This document shows, piece by piece, positions 1-7,086 of a DNA stretch of 13,804 nt (positions are counted from its first letter, which is position 1; each line of letters opens with the position of its first letter). The notes under the pieces are model-generated. The model saw nothing but the letters and a program-made list of their open reading frames with translations. It was not told where the DNA came from and searched no databases. The DNA is from Desulfobulbaceae bacterium (GTDB lineage: Bacteria > Desulfobacterota > Desulfobulbia > Desulfobulbales > Desulfobulbaceae). The stretch covers positions 1 through 13,804 of the forward strand of contig JALVAI010000029.1 in NCBI GenBank assembly GCA_027011235.1, read 5' to 3'. Made by a program: the position numbers and the translations under genes.

Positions 1-110
1 ACCCGCAGATAGCCGGCGCCCTGTTCAAGGGCATCTTTTGTTTTAATAACCGGTTGCGGGCAGGTAAGACCTGTGCAGTCAATTGTTTGTATTTTTTTGT
101 CTTTGCTCAT
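1..110 (-). CDS. yedF: YedF/TusA-family sulfurtransferase-like protein, 5' part only
   Basis: Partial gene running off the left edge. The first 36 codons are visible, from an ATG at 110-108 with a GGAAAA ribosome site just upstream. The protein starts MSKDKKIQTIDCTGLTCPQP, followed by VIKTKDALEQGAGYLRV. This is the TusA/SirA-like signature (D-C-x-G-L-x-C-P-x-P-V-x-x-T-K) with the conserved CPxP cysteine at residue 17. In the longer YedF proteins linked to selenium metabolism this N-terminal domain is followed by a DsrE-like domain, which would lie outside the window. The lysine-rich start and the VIKTKDAL run fit YedF better than short TusA, but one-domain TusA cannot be excluded. It lies 47 bases downstream of the MBL hydrolase gene on the same strand, so the two may be co-transcribed. 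Confidence 0.75.
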   Translation of the reverse strand, partial: MSKDKKIQTIDCTGLTCPQPVIKTKDALEQGAGYLR

Positions 111-157
111 AATTTTTTCCATTTCCGACAAGAAATGATCCGGTTCTTGTGATCGCA

Positions 158-1081
158 TCACAGATCAATCTTCATTCCTTCACGGGCAAAAAATATCGTG
201 GTATCGTCCGGGCTTCCATCGGCGCAGTAGAGAGTCGTCAACTCGTCCAGATGCGTATCCGTACGTTCAGGATCATGATGGAACAGGGCCAGCCTTTTCA
301 CACCCGCCCGTCTGGCCGCACTGATGGCATGCTCTATGGAGGAATGGCCCCATCCTATTTTGCCGTCGTTATATTCCTGTTCCGTATACTGCGCATCATG
401 CACCAGCAAATCGGCGCCGGCGAAAAAATCTTCCAGCACCTGGTTCTGTTCCCGGGCCGCCAACTCCCCCTCATGGGCCATCAGTTCATCATAGGAGGGA
501 TCGGCGGGATCGGTGACAAAGAGGTTACGAAACGGCTCGGTATCATAGGCGGTGCAGAATACCGCCCCCCGGAAGGAGAAACGATAGCCAAGGGCGGTTA
601 TCGGATGGTTGATGATGGCGGTCGAGAGAACAATACCATCACCAAGATCAATATTCGGTTCTTCCCGCAACCGCTTATACTCTATCGATGCGGCGAGCTC
701 TCCCATGTTGACCGGAAAATACCTGTACTTCATCTGGCCGCCGACCACCTCTTCAAGGGGATCGTCCTCATAGGTTACCGGCCCGTATACCTTGATTGTT
801 GTTCCGGGAATATAGGCGGGCACAAAAAAAGGAAATCCCATGATATGGTCCCAGTGGGTATGGGAGAGATAGATTTCGGTGGAGATGGGACCACGGGGAA
901 GATCATGGGCCATCATATGACCCGCAAGCTCCCGGATTCCCGAACCGGCATCAATAATGATATGGCGGCCCACCTCGGGAAAACGCAACTCTATACAGGC
1001 TGTATTGCCCCCATATTTCATGGTTTGGGGACCTGGGCACGGTATTGAACCGCGTACCCCCCAGAACCTGACCTGAATCAT
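158..1081 (-). CDS. MBL-fold metallo-hydrolase
   Basis: A 307-residue metallo-beta-lactamase-fold hydrolase, probably a cytoplasmic phosphodiesterase-like enzyme; the substrate is unknown. The N-terminus (VRFWGVRGSIPCPGP, then KYGGNTACIEL) and an IIIDAGSGIREL strand are typical of a widespread bacterial MBL subfamily. The metal site is complete: HTHWDH at residues 74-79, with later histidines and an aspartate at NHP (159), VHD (228-229), GHSS (246) and HHDP (268-269). The start is set at 1081 because GGAGG lies 8 bases upstream and homology begins at MIQVRFWGVRG. An upstream in-frame start at 1111 would only add ten unconserved residues. It follows the HDOD gene after 102 bases and precedes yedF. 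There is no signal peptide. The fold is certain; the specific reaction cannot be read from sequence. Confidence 0.9.
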   Translation of the reverse strand: MIQVRFWGVRGSIPCPGPQTMKYGGNTACIELRFPEVGRHIIIDAGSGIRELAGHMMAHDLPRGPISTEIYLSHTHWDHIMGFPFFVPAYIPGTTIKVYGPVTYEDDPLEEVVGGQMKYRYFPVNMGELAASIEYKRLREEPNIDLGDGIVLSTAIINHPITALGYRFSFRGAVFCTAYDTEPFRNLFVTDPADPSYDELMAHEGELAAREQNQVLEDFFAGADLLVHDAQYTEQEYNDGKIGWGHSSIEHAISAARRAGVKRLALFHHDPERTDTHLDELTTLYCADGSPDDTTIFFAREGMKIDL

Positions 1082-1138
1082 TGACCAGCCCTCCCGCAAA
1101 CAGGCCGGCAATCAACCGACAGGACCTTATTTAGACGT

Positions 1139-1152
1139 CCGGCACATGCCGG
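1139..1152. repeat. Small perfect inverted repeat between HDOD and MBL genes
   Basis: CCGGC-ACAT-GCCGG forms a 5-bp stem with a 4-base loop, followed on the plus strand by GGCC. On the minus strand it is not followed by a T-run, so it is not a standard intrinsic terminator. It could be a weak processing hairpin between two co-transcribed genes or chance in GC-rich spacer. Confidence 0.4.
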
Positions 1153-1183
1153 CCGGCCACTCCTGCTCATGTCACACATAATA

Positions 1184-2041
1184 TTATACCTGCAGAAAAA
1201 TCTCCGCCTTGAATATCTCCTCTTCCACAATATCGGACAGCCCGGAAATCGTGTCCCAGGAAAGACCGGTCAATTCAAGTGACCGGGCAAACTGTTCTTC
1301 GTCCGGAAAGGAATTGCCCGCATAACCAATATCAAACAGACAGACATAACTGTCGGCCAGGGTAATGGCGGCGACCAGTAATCGATGGGCCTCGTCGGCA
1401 AGATCAGGGGTATGATGATAACAGATTGCCTGGGTAATGGCCGTGTTCAACTTCCATTTTTCGGCAATCAATTTGCCGGCCACCTGATGGTCGAGGCCAA
1501 GAAGCTCCTGTTCAACATGCACCAGCGGCGCCATGCGTTCCCGGGCTGCGGCCAGCACCTGTGCGTATTCATCACCAAAGGGAATCTTACCAAGGTCATG
1601 CAGCAATCCGGCGACAAAGAATTCTTCCCGTTCCCCCATGGGTACACCAAGCTCGGCGGCAAATATCTTGGCCGTCACTCCCACCCCAATGGAATGGGCC
1701 CAGAATTTTTGAATGGGCAGCACCCTGGATTTCTTGGTCTGGCCGACAGTGCGAATAATTGCCGTTGACAGAGCAAGATTTTTCACCGTGTTCAACCCCA
1801 GCATGATAATGGCCCGGGTAAGGGAGGTTACCTTGTTGACCAGGGAATAATAGGCGGAGTTGATGAGTTTCAGTACCTGTCCGGTAAGGACAGGGTCCAG
1901 CGAGATGACCTTGTTGAGATCGTTGGGGGAGGTGTCGGGACGACTGCAAATCTCCAGCACCTTGCTCACCGTTGTGGAAAGCGGCGGCATTTTCTTGACA
2001 AAATTTCGTATTTTCCGCAGTCGAACTTCCTGATCGTCCAT
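1184..2041 (-). CDS. HDOD-domain signalling protein
   Basis: A 285-residue protein made almost entirely of one HDOD domain, the HD-GYP-related fold found in bacterial signalling and chemotaxis-linked regulators. The domain opens at RKIRNFVKKMPPLSTTVSKV and continues through the typical D-P-V-L-T-G-Q-V-L-K-L-I-N-S-A segment. The HD-like residues are retained: FWAHS, GLLHDLGKIPF, GLDHQVAGKL, CYHHTPD and LADSY. HDOD proteins are usually regarded as non-catalytic or of unknown activity, so a regulatory role is more likely than phosphodiesterase activity. No receiver, PilZ or output domain is attached. The start is uncertain: ATG at 2041 begins right before the domain but has a poor ribosome site. 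TTG at 2128 would add 29 unconserved residues. A good promoter lies upstream. Confidence 0.88.
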   Translation of the reverse strand: MDDQEVRLRKIRNFVKKMPPLSTTVSKVLEICSRPDTSPNDLNKVISLDPVLTGQVLKLINSAYYSLVNKVTSLTRAIIMLGLNTVKNLALSTAIIRTVGQTKKSRVLPIQKFWAHSIGVGVTAKIFAAELGVPMGEREEFFVAGLLHDLGKIPFGDEYAQVLAAARERMAPLVHVEQELLGLDHQVAGKLIAEKWKLNTAITQAICYHHTPDLADEAHRLLVAAITLADSYVCLFDIGYAGNSFPDEEQFARSLELTGLSWDTISGLSDIVEEEIFKAEIFLQV

Positions 2042-2242
2042 ACAGTCGTTGGCAGTGACGGCCTGGCAGGCCTTGCATAGTATTTTAATTACCACAAATC
2101 CCAGGGAAGACCGAATAACATCGGGCAATACGCTCTAAACATCCTGCGCCACGCCTGTCCCTGATTTCACCTGGCCTGAATGGTAATCAGACGGTATTTA
2201 AGCCGGAAACAGCCCGTTGTCATTTTTCTCTATAAAGGCGCT

Positions 2243-2271
2243 ATAGTAAAGGAAGGACCGGCGCTGGTCAA
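2243..2271 (-). promoter_or_regulatory. Sigma70-type promoter for the HDOD gene
   Basis: On the minus strand, TTGACC (-35, 2266-2271) is separated by exactly 17 bases from TACTAT (-10, 2243-2248). Transcription would start near 2236 and leave a leader of about 195 bases before the ATG at 2041. The -35 matches consensus at 5 of 6 positions and the -10 at 4 of 6. Confidence 0.55.
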
Positions 2272-2377
2272 GCACGGTTGAAAAATTCTTTGGAAATATA
2301 AATATTATTGTCACTGAAACCGCCGGGAAGGACTATAGGATGCTGATGAAAAGTAACTGGTCACAGGATTTTTAACC

Positions 2378-2392
2378 ATCTGGTTTCAGATA
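2378..2392 (+). repeat. Left copy of imperfect direct repeat flanking RNA candidate A
   Basis: ATCTGGTTTCAGATA here and GTCTGGTTTCCGATA at 2508-2522 agree at 13 of 15 positions and lie on either side of the folded element at 2401-2499. Each copy is also a small hairpin; here ATCTG (2378-2382) pairs with CAGAT (2387-2391). The repeats may mark the ends of an inserted element or be part of its RNA. Confidence 0.5.
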
Positions 2393-2400
2393 CTTTAAAC

Positions 2401-2499
2401 TTGTAACTGGTCAGGGGTGCCGTAGATTCGTGCAGGCGCGACCGTGCGAAGAGGTAAGCGAGGTACGAGACTCCGTGCGGTGCCCTTGACTACTTACGA
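2401..2499 (+). ncRNA. Candidate structured RNA, copy A (GGTAAGCGA motif)
   Basis: A gene-free stretch that folds strongly. Arms 2401-2422 and 2478-2499 pair at 21 of 22 positions; the only mismatch is C2407-C2493. Five pairs are G-T, which pair as G-U in a plus-strand RNA but would be A-C mismatches in a minus-strand RNA, so the transcript should be plus-strand. Inside, TTCGTGC (2427-2433) pairs with GTGCGAA (2444-2450), extended by GG/CC. The remaining loop holds GGTAAGCGAGG (2453-2463) and GACTCCGTG (2469-2477). The blocks ATGAAAAGT, GGTAAGCGARG, GACTCCG and CTTGACTA recur in the same order near 12000. No promoter was found on the plus strand. The family is unknown to me with certainty; the loop resembles what I recall of HEARO/OMEGA RNAs, but no IscB-like gene is nearby. 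Confidence 0.5.
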
Positions 2500-2500
2500 T

Positions 2501-2527
2501 AAAAATGGTCTGGTTTCCGATAGACCA
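2501..2527 (-). terminator. Intrinsic terminator after the hisA / RHH genes
   Basis: Reading the minus strand, TGGTCT (2527-2522) pairs with AGACCA (2511-2506), with an inner GG/CC pair, and is followed at once by TTTTT (2505-2501). It lies 54 bases past the stop of the ribbon-helix-helix gene and would end the minus-strand transcript. The same bases form the right-hand direct repeat next to RNA candidate A. Confidence 0.65.
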
Positions 2528-2580
2528 CTAGGCATTCACGGCAGAACAAACCTTGAAACTCAACAGGTTATGTTAAAAAC

Positions 2581-2757
2581 CTAACACTCATGCTTGACCA
2601 GGAAATCATGGATGACCTCCCGCATGATATCAAGCCTGTCTCTGCCTGTTTCATGGACCAATATCCAGACACAACGCTGGAAAGCACGATACAGATCATC
2701 ACTGACCTGGAGTTTGATTTCGGAAAGTTCTATTGTTGATTTTCTCCGCTCAGACAT
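2581..2757 (-). CDS. Small ribbon-helix-helix-like protein
   Basis: A 58-residue protein starting MSERRKSTIELSEIKLQVSD and ending in FLVKHEC. A beta-strand-like segment (residues 7-18) is followed by a helix (about 20-37) and a second helix introduced by HETGRDRLDIMREVIHDFLV. That second segment matches the CopG-type pattern ETGRSRSELIREAIREYL, so a ribbon-helix-helix DNA-binding or antitoxin-like fold is likely. This is an inference from pattern, not a recognised family. The ATG sits inside the end of hisA: ATGTCTGA gives an 8-base overlap and suggests translational coupling, which fits the lack of a clear ribosome site. A longer in-frame reading back to 2883 would lie wholly within hisA and is rejected. 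No toxin gene is adjacent. Confidence 0.65.
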   Translation of the reverse strand: MSERRKSTIELSEIKLQVSDDLYRAFQRCVWILVHETGRDRLDIMREVIHDFLVKHEC

Positions 2758-3535
2758 TGCCGGAATTCTGTGTGTTTCCCTGACAAAATGCAACCACATC
2801 CGCGTAACGCAGACCGCTGCCACCAAAAATGTCCAGGGCCGAGCCCACGGTAACATCAAGTTTACCGCCACCGGCCCCGGCAATCAACTCCAGATCAGCC
2901 ATGCTTGCCACCCCGCCGGCATAGGTAACCGGCACCCGGGTCGAAGAGGCAAGGAGTTCGATCAATCGTGCGTCAACGCCTGTGCATTTTCCCTCCACAT
3001 CAACGGCATGGACTAAAAATTCATCACAGTAGGAGGCCAGTTCGTCCAGGACCTGGCGGGTAATGGCCAACCGGGTAAATTTCTGCCAGCGGTCGGTGAC
3101 AACAAAATATTGGCCGCCTTTATACCTGCAGCTCAGATCCAGCACCAGGTGACGCCGGCCGATATGTTTACAGAGATCTTGCAACCGTTGTTCATCAAGG
3201 ATACCGTCATGAAAAACATAGGAGGTGACAATAACATGGGAGGCGCCACGCTCAAGCCAGAGCCGGGCGTTGTCGCCATTTATGCCGCCACCGATCTGCA
3301 GGCCGCCCGGCCAGGCGGCAAGAGCCTCTGCGGCAGCCTCTTCATTGCCCGGACCAAGCATGATAACATGGCCGCCGGTGAGACCATCCTGCCGATACAT
3401 TCGGCTGTAGTGGGAAGGAGGAAAACTGGAGGAAAAATTGGTGAGGGGCGCGCCTAAACCGCCGGCACCCAGAGTTGACCCGACAATCTGCTTGACCTTA
3501 CCGTCATGCAGGTCTATACAGGGACGAAATTTCAT
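2750..3535 (-). CDS. hisA: Eukaryotic-type HisA isomerase
   Basis: Phosphoribosylformimino-5-aminoimidazole carboxamide ribotide isomerase, the sugar-rearranging step of histidine synthesis, cytoplasmic. The 261-residue TIM-barrel protein starts MKFRPCIDLHDGKVKQIVGS, with the catalytic-type aspartate at D8. It carries LQIGGGINGDN (79-89), VVTDRWQKF (145-153), HAVDVEGKCTGVD (176-188) and GSALDIFGG (231-239). These motifs match the yeast HIS6 branch of the family rather than ordinary bacterial HisA, which lacks the TDRWQ segment. No other his gene is present. The gene follows a RecA-like ATPase gene after 73 bases and overlaps the small ribbon-helix-helix gene. The start is supported by homology reaching the first residue; the ribosome site is weak. 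Confidence 0.9.
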   Translation of the reverse strand: MKFRPCIDLHDGKVKQIVGSTLGAGGLGAPLTNFSSSFPPSHYSRMYRQDGLTGGHVIMLGPGNEEAAAEALAAWPGGLQIGGGINGDNARLWLERGASHVIVTSYVFHDGILDEQRLQDLCKHIGRRHLVLDLSCRYKGGQYFVVTDRWQKFTRLAITRQVLDELASYCDEFLVHAVDVEGKCTGVDARLIELLASSTRVPVTYAGGVASMADLELIAGAGGGKLDVTVGSALDIFGGSGLRYADVVAFCQGNTQNSGNV

Positions 3536-3608
3536 GGTCCAGGAAACCTTGCTGGCGGCAGGTATCAGACTATGTAACCGACCGATACCCGCCTTTCCAT
3601 TCGGGCAA

Positions 3609-4310
3609 TTATCCCTCTTTGATCATCATGGTCGAGGGATCCAGCTTGAGTCCGGCGCCTGCTTCGGTATCGGCATCCACCCCGTTGTTTCTGATAATCT
3701 CAAGCTCAATGGTCGCATCTTTTTCAGGCTTGAGAAGAATAACCGTATCAAAGAGATCATCCACCTCATGGCAGGGTGCAGGCACACCTGCAGGAGAGAT
3801 CCGGTCATCGTTGCGGTGCCTTGTTGCCGAAAACCATGCCTGCAGACTCATGCTTTCAAGAAATTCCTTGATATCTTCAACAGTGGCCCGATCAGCGCTT
3901 TCAAAATCAAACCCATCCACGACCAGACAATTGGGCCTGAAGATATCCTGCAGGATGAGATCATTTAAGCGTTCTTCCAGGCGCGGCCGACTGAAGGCAT
4001 CCTCTTTAAAGGTCATAATCATCCGATGCCTGGCAACCATGTCGATCAGTTCATGGGGCCGGGAAACGGAATGATCCTGCAGAATAAACTGCAAAATATC
4101 ATCATACCAGGCCCTGGTCTTGTCAATGGATTCACCGATACTGACATGGATCACCCGGTTACCGCGCAGAATCGAATCCAGCGCGATCTGAACCAGCAAA
4201 GCGGTTTTCCCCAGGCCGGCGCGGGCCATTACCAATCCTAACTGTTTGTTTCCTCTACCAAGATTCAATACCCGCAAGGGGTTCTGATTAACCAGCGGTT
4301 CGTATCCCAT
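3609..4310 (-). CDS. RecA-superfamily P-loop ATPase of unknown function
   Basis: A 233-residue protein whose core looks like the RecA/DnaB/KaiC-type ATPase fold. The P-loop is ARAGLGKTALL (residues 29-39), with alanine replacing the first glycine of the usual GxxxxGK[ST]. The Walker B strand is NCLVVDGFDFE (127-137). A strand-helix segment HVSIGESIDKTRAWYDDIL follows the P-loop, as in RecA-like proteins that load DNA or partner proteins. There is no DNA-binding or primase-interaction domain and no membrane segment. Conserved-looking FSATRH near residue 168 could be a sensor region. The start ATG at 4310 has an AAGAGG/AAGG ribosome site. It sits between fusA and hisA on the same strand, but neither neighbour explains its job. 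I do not recognise a named family. Confidence 0.7.
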   Translation of the reverse strand: MGYEPLVNQNPLRVLNLGRGNKQLGLVMARAGLGKTALLVQIALDSILRGNRVIHVSIGESIDKTRAWYDDILQFILQDHSVSRPHELIDMVARHRMIMTFKEDAFSRPRLEERLNDLILQDIFRPNCLVVDGFDFESADRATVEDIKEFLESMSLQAWFSATRHRNDDRISPAGVPAPCHEVDDLFDTVILLKPEKDATIELEIIRNNGVDADTEAGAGLKLDPSTMMIKEG

Positions 4311-4453
4311 TACCTTGCCTCTTTTCTTGTCCTCATGCTTTTATCCGAACATAGAATTACGCGTATTTTTAACGTAACCTATTAATTTCAATAGTTATTG
4401 TGCCGTTAAGGCATGCTGGTTTATCTGAGTGTCACGATGAATAGACTCACCGG

Positions 4454-6538
4454 TCATCCTTCACTCTTTTCCGCCTGATAGGCCTTGATCAAGTCGTCGG
4501 CCACACTTTTGGGCACCTGTTTATAGGAAGAAAATTCCATGGTAAACTCTGCTTTTCCCTGGGTCAGCGAACGCAGGGTCGTTGAATATCCAAACATTTC
4601 CGACAAGGGCATCTCTGCCTCAACCACGGTATAGTTCCCCTCTTCAAAGGTGCCGACAATCATGCCCCGCCGCTGGTTCAGACTTCCCATGACCGCACCC
4701 TGAAACTCGGATGGCCCTTCAACGGCAACCTTCATGATCGGCTCCATAATAACGGGACTGGCCTTGGCATATCCTTCACGGAAGGCGCCCTTTGCCGCCT
4801 GCTGGAAGGCCATGTCCGAAGAGTCGACCGCATGAAAACTGCCGTCATTGATCACTATCCTCACCCCGGTGATCGGGGCGCCGATCAGGGTCCCTTTCTT
4901 CATGCTCGCCTGAAAGCCCTTGTCACAGGAGGGTATATATTCCCGGGGGATTACGCCACCGACAATTTCATCGACAAATTCATATTCGCCCTCTTCCAAT
5001 GGTTCCATATAGCCGCCGACCCGGCCGAACTGACCGGAACCGCCGGTCTGTTTCTTGTGGGTATAGTTGAACTCCGCCCGGTTGGTAATGGTTTCCCGAT
5101 AGGCCACCTGGGGAGCGCCTATTTCCACTTCGGCGTTATACTCCCGCTTCATGCGCTCGATATAGACCTCAAGATGCAGCTCGCCCATGCCGGAGATAAT
5201 CGTTTCGTTGGTCTCGTGGTCGACATAGGTCTTGAAGGTCGGGTCCTCCTTGGTAAACCTGTTCAGGGCCTTGGACATATTGCCCTGGGCCTTGTTGTCG
5301 ACCGGCCTGATGGCCAGGGAAATCACCGGGGCCGGTACGTGCATGGAACTCATGGACCAGTTCAGGCCCTCACCACAGAAGGTGTCTCCGGAGGCACAGT
5401 CAACCCCGAACAGGGCGACAATATCACCGGAACCGGCCTCTTCTATCTCTTCCATTTCATCGGCATGGAGCCGCACCAGCCGACCAACTTTCAGTTTTTT
5501 GCCTGTCCGGGTATTGACAATGGTGTCACCCTTTCTGATAACCCCCTGATAGGTCCGTATGTAGGTCAACTGTCCGTATCTGCCGTCCTCGAGCTTGAAG
5601 GCAAGCGCCACCAGTTTATCATTGGGATCATTGGACACCTTGACCTCGGCCTCGTCATTGTCAAGATCAAGGGCGATATTTTCCACATCCAGGGGACAGG
5701 GAAGATAGGCGTTAACCGCGTCGAGAAGCGGCTGCACTCCTTTATTCTTGTACGCCGATCCCAGCATGACCGGGGCAAGTTCCAGCGACAGGGTTCCCTT
5801 GCGGATGGCGGCATGAATCATCTCCTCAGGGATTTCCTGTTCCTCGAGCATGGCCTCCATCAACTCGTCGGAAAACATGGAAACCGCATCGAGCAGTTCT
5901 TCCCGTTTCTCCTCCGCCTCATCCTTGAGATGATCCGGAATTTCTTCATAGCGAACCTTGTCCCCCTGTTCACCATCAAAATAGACCGCCTTCATGGTGA
6001 CAAGGTCAACCACGCCTTCCATATCATTTTCCAGGCCGATGGGAATCTGGAGCATGACTGCGTTCAGATTCAGCTTGTCACGCAACTGCTGGGTAACCCG
6101 GTAGGGATTGGCGCCGGTCCGGTCACACTTGTTGATAAAGGCGATCCGGGGAACGTTGTAGCGGGTCATCTGCCGATCAACGGTGATCGACTGGGACTGT
6201 ACCCCACCGACCGAACAGAGAATCAGGATAGCGCCGTCAAGCACCCGCAGGGCCCGCTCGACCTCAACGGTGAAGTCAACGTGGCCGGGCGTATCAATGA
6301 TATTTATGTCATGGCCCTTCCAGTTACAGAAGGTGGCAGCGGACTGAATGGTGATACCGCGTTCCTTTTCCAGCTCCATGGAATCCATGGTCGCGCCGAC
6401 GCCATCTTTTCCGCGTACTTCATGAATGGCATGAATTCGTTGGGTGTAATAGAGAATACGCTCGGTAAGCGTGGTCTTGCCCGAATCTATATGGGCGCTT
6501 ATTCCTATATTACGTACCTTTTCAAGATCTCGTTTCAT
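4454..6538 (-). CDS. fusA: Elongation factor G, spdEFG1 (mitochondrial EFG1-like) type
   Basis: Translational GTPase that moves tRNAs and mRNA through the ribosome. The 694-residue length is standard for EF-G. GTPase motifs are AHIDSGKTT (residues 15-23), ERGITIQSA, DTPGHVDF and NKCD, followed by the beta-barrel, domains III-V and a C-terminus rich in the usual EF-G patterns (GGVIPREYIPS, MFGYSTTLRS, TMEFSSY). The phrases HIDSGKTTLTERILYYT and GKDGVGATMDSMELEKERG differ from canonical bacterial EF-G (HIDAGKTTTTER, MDWMEQEQERG). They match mitochondrial EFG1 and its bacterial relatives in spirochaetes, planctomycetes and delta-proteobacteria. In Borrelia the equivalent protein is the translocase while a second EF-G recycles ribosomes; that second gene is not in this window. 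The start at 6538 is chosen by homology and GAGGAA upstream; the frame stays open to 6733 without conserved sequence. Confidence 0.95.
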   Translation of the reverse strand: MKRDLEKVRNIGISAHIDSGKTTLTERILYYTQRIHAIHEVRGKDGVGATMDSMELEKERGITIQSAATFCNWKGHDINIIDTPGHVDFTVEVERALRVLDGAILILCSVGGVQSQSITVDRQMTRYNVPRIAFINKCDRTGANPYRVTQQLRDKLNLNAVMLQIPIGLENDMEGVVDLVTMKAVYFDGEQGDKVRYEEIPDHLKDEAEEKREELLDAVSMFSDELMEAMLEEQEIPEEMIHAAIRKGTLSLELAPVMLGSAYKNKGVQPLLDAVNAYLPCPLDVENIALDLDNDEAEVKVSNDPNDKLVALAFKLEDGRYGQLTYIRTYQGVIRKGDTIVNTRTGKKLKVGRLVRLHADEMEEIEEAGSGDIVALFGVDCASGDTFCGEGLNWSMSSMHVPAPVISLAIRPVDNKAQGNMSKALNRFTKEDPTFKTYVDHETNETIISGMGELHLEVYIERMKREYNAEVEIGAPQVAYRETITNRAEFNYTHKKQTGGSGQFGRVGGYMEPLEEGEYEFVDEIVGGVIPREYIPSCDKGFQASMKKGTLIGAPITGVRIVINDGSFHAVDSSDMAFQQAAKGAFREGYAKASPVIMEPIMKVAVEGPSEFQGAVMGSLNQRRGMIVGTFEEGNYTVVEAEMPLSEMFGYSTTLRSLTQGKAEFTMEFSSYKQVPKSVADDLIKAYQAEKSEG

Positions 6539-6734
6539 CTCGCGTTCCTCAACCTCTGCACACAGATCGCTGCTCTTTGCTGTTAACGTGTAATCCTTGG
6601 TGCCATAATCCCCTGCCAACGGCAGTTTATCAGGCAAATAAAAAAGGAGTTGCAGAATGCACTGTAACTCCCGTATTCTGTTTGAGACGGCAACCTCACG
6701 TAGCACAGTTGCAAGGCACCTCAAACCAGACACT

Positions 6735-6762
6735 CTAATATAAACAGTTTAGTTTACTTCAA
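6735..6762 (-). promoter_or_regulatory. Weak candidate promoter for fusA
   Basis: On the minus strand, TTGAAG (6757-6762) and TATTAG (6735-6740) are 16 bases apart in an AT-rich stretch, about 200 bases upstream of the fusA ATG. The match is only moderate, so the placement is tentative. Confidence 0.3.
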
Positions 6763-7020
6763 CTGATAATTCAAAACAACAAAAAAATATCTTTATCGCG
6801 AACAAAATGGAAGATAAGGGGGCAACAACCCGCCCAACAGCCATTGCATCAAACCATCCTTCATCCTGCGCCCCAGCTGATAATTAAAAAAATCAGGTTA
6901 TTATCGCATTATTCCGTTTACCGACAGTTCCAGTATCGACCGGGACACAGTGACAATGACCTTGTTTCACACCCTTAAAAAAATCGGCGGATTGGATCAT
7001 ATTTTACCGTCTCCAGGCAC
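6763..7020. other. Gene-free, AT-rich spacer upstream of fusA
   Basis: With 6539-6762, this makes about 480 bases with no supported gene. It holds two copies of CTGATAATTnAAA (around 6764 and 6877, same orientation, about 113 bases apart). The second is also half of an imperfect hairpin, CTGAT (6877-6881) with ATCAG (6892-6896). A 23-codon minus-strand frame starting MKDGLMQWLLGG (about 6866-6795) has no convincing ribosome site and is not called. No tRNA or recognised riboswitch was seen. Confidence 0.5.
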
Positions 7021-7057
7021 AAAAAGGGCCACAACACATAAAATGCTGCGGCCCTTT
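7021..7057 (-). terminator. Strong intrinsic terminator of the coiled-coil gene
   Basis: On the minus strand AAAGGGCC (7057-7050) pairs with GGCCCTTT (7030-7023). The helix continues inward as GCAGCA against TGTTGT with G-U pairs, giving a stem of about 14 bp. The T-run (7025-7021) follows directly. It lies 30 bases past the stop codon at 7087. Confidence 0.85.
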
Positions 7058-7086
7058 CGAATTGTGTACTACTTTTCCCTATATTA

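Noticed and set aside
149..1048. 299-codon plus-strand frame opposite the MBL hydrolase
   Set aside because: The minus-strand frame carries a complete metal site and a ribosome site; the plus frame is compositionally a shadow.
2346..2527. Group II intron or retron remnant as the explanation of element A
   Set aside because: No domain V-like hairpin and no reverse transcriptase fragment is visible near either copy.
2758..2883. Longer form of the ribbon-helix-helix-like protein
   Set aside because: The extra 42 codons lie within hisA in another frame and carry no domain; the ATG overlapping the hisA stop is a better start.
4832..6586. 584-codon open frame on the plus strand opposite fusA
   Set aside because: It is a mirror of the highly conserved fusA frame; the translation has no recognisable domain and no ribosome site.
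6539..6733. N-terminal extension of EF-G from an upstream start
   Set aside because: The extra 65 residues are unconserved, EF-G homology begins at MKRDLEKVRNIGI, and a GAGG ribosome site precedes that ATG.
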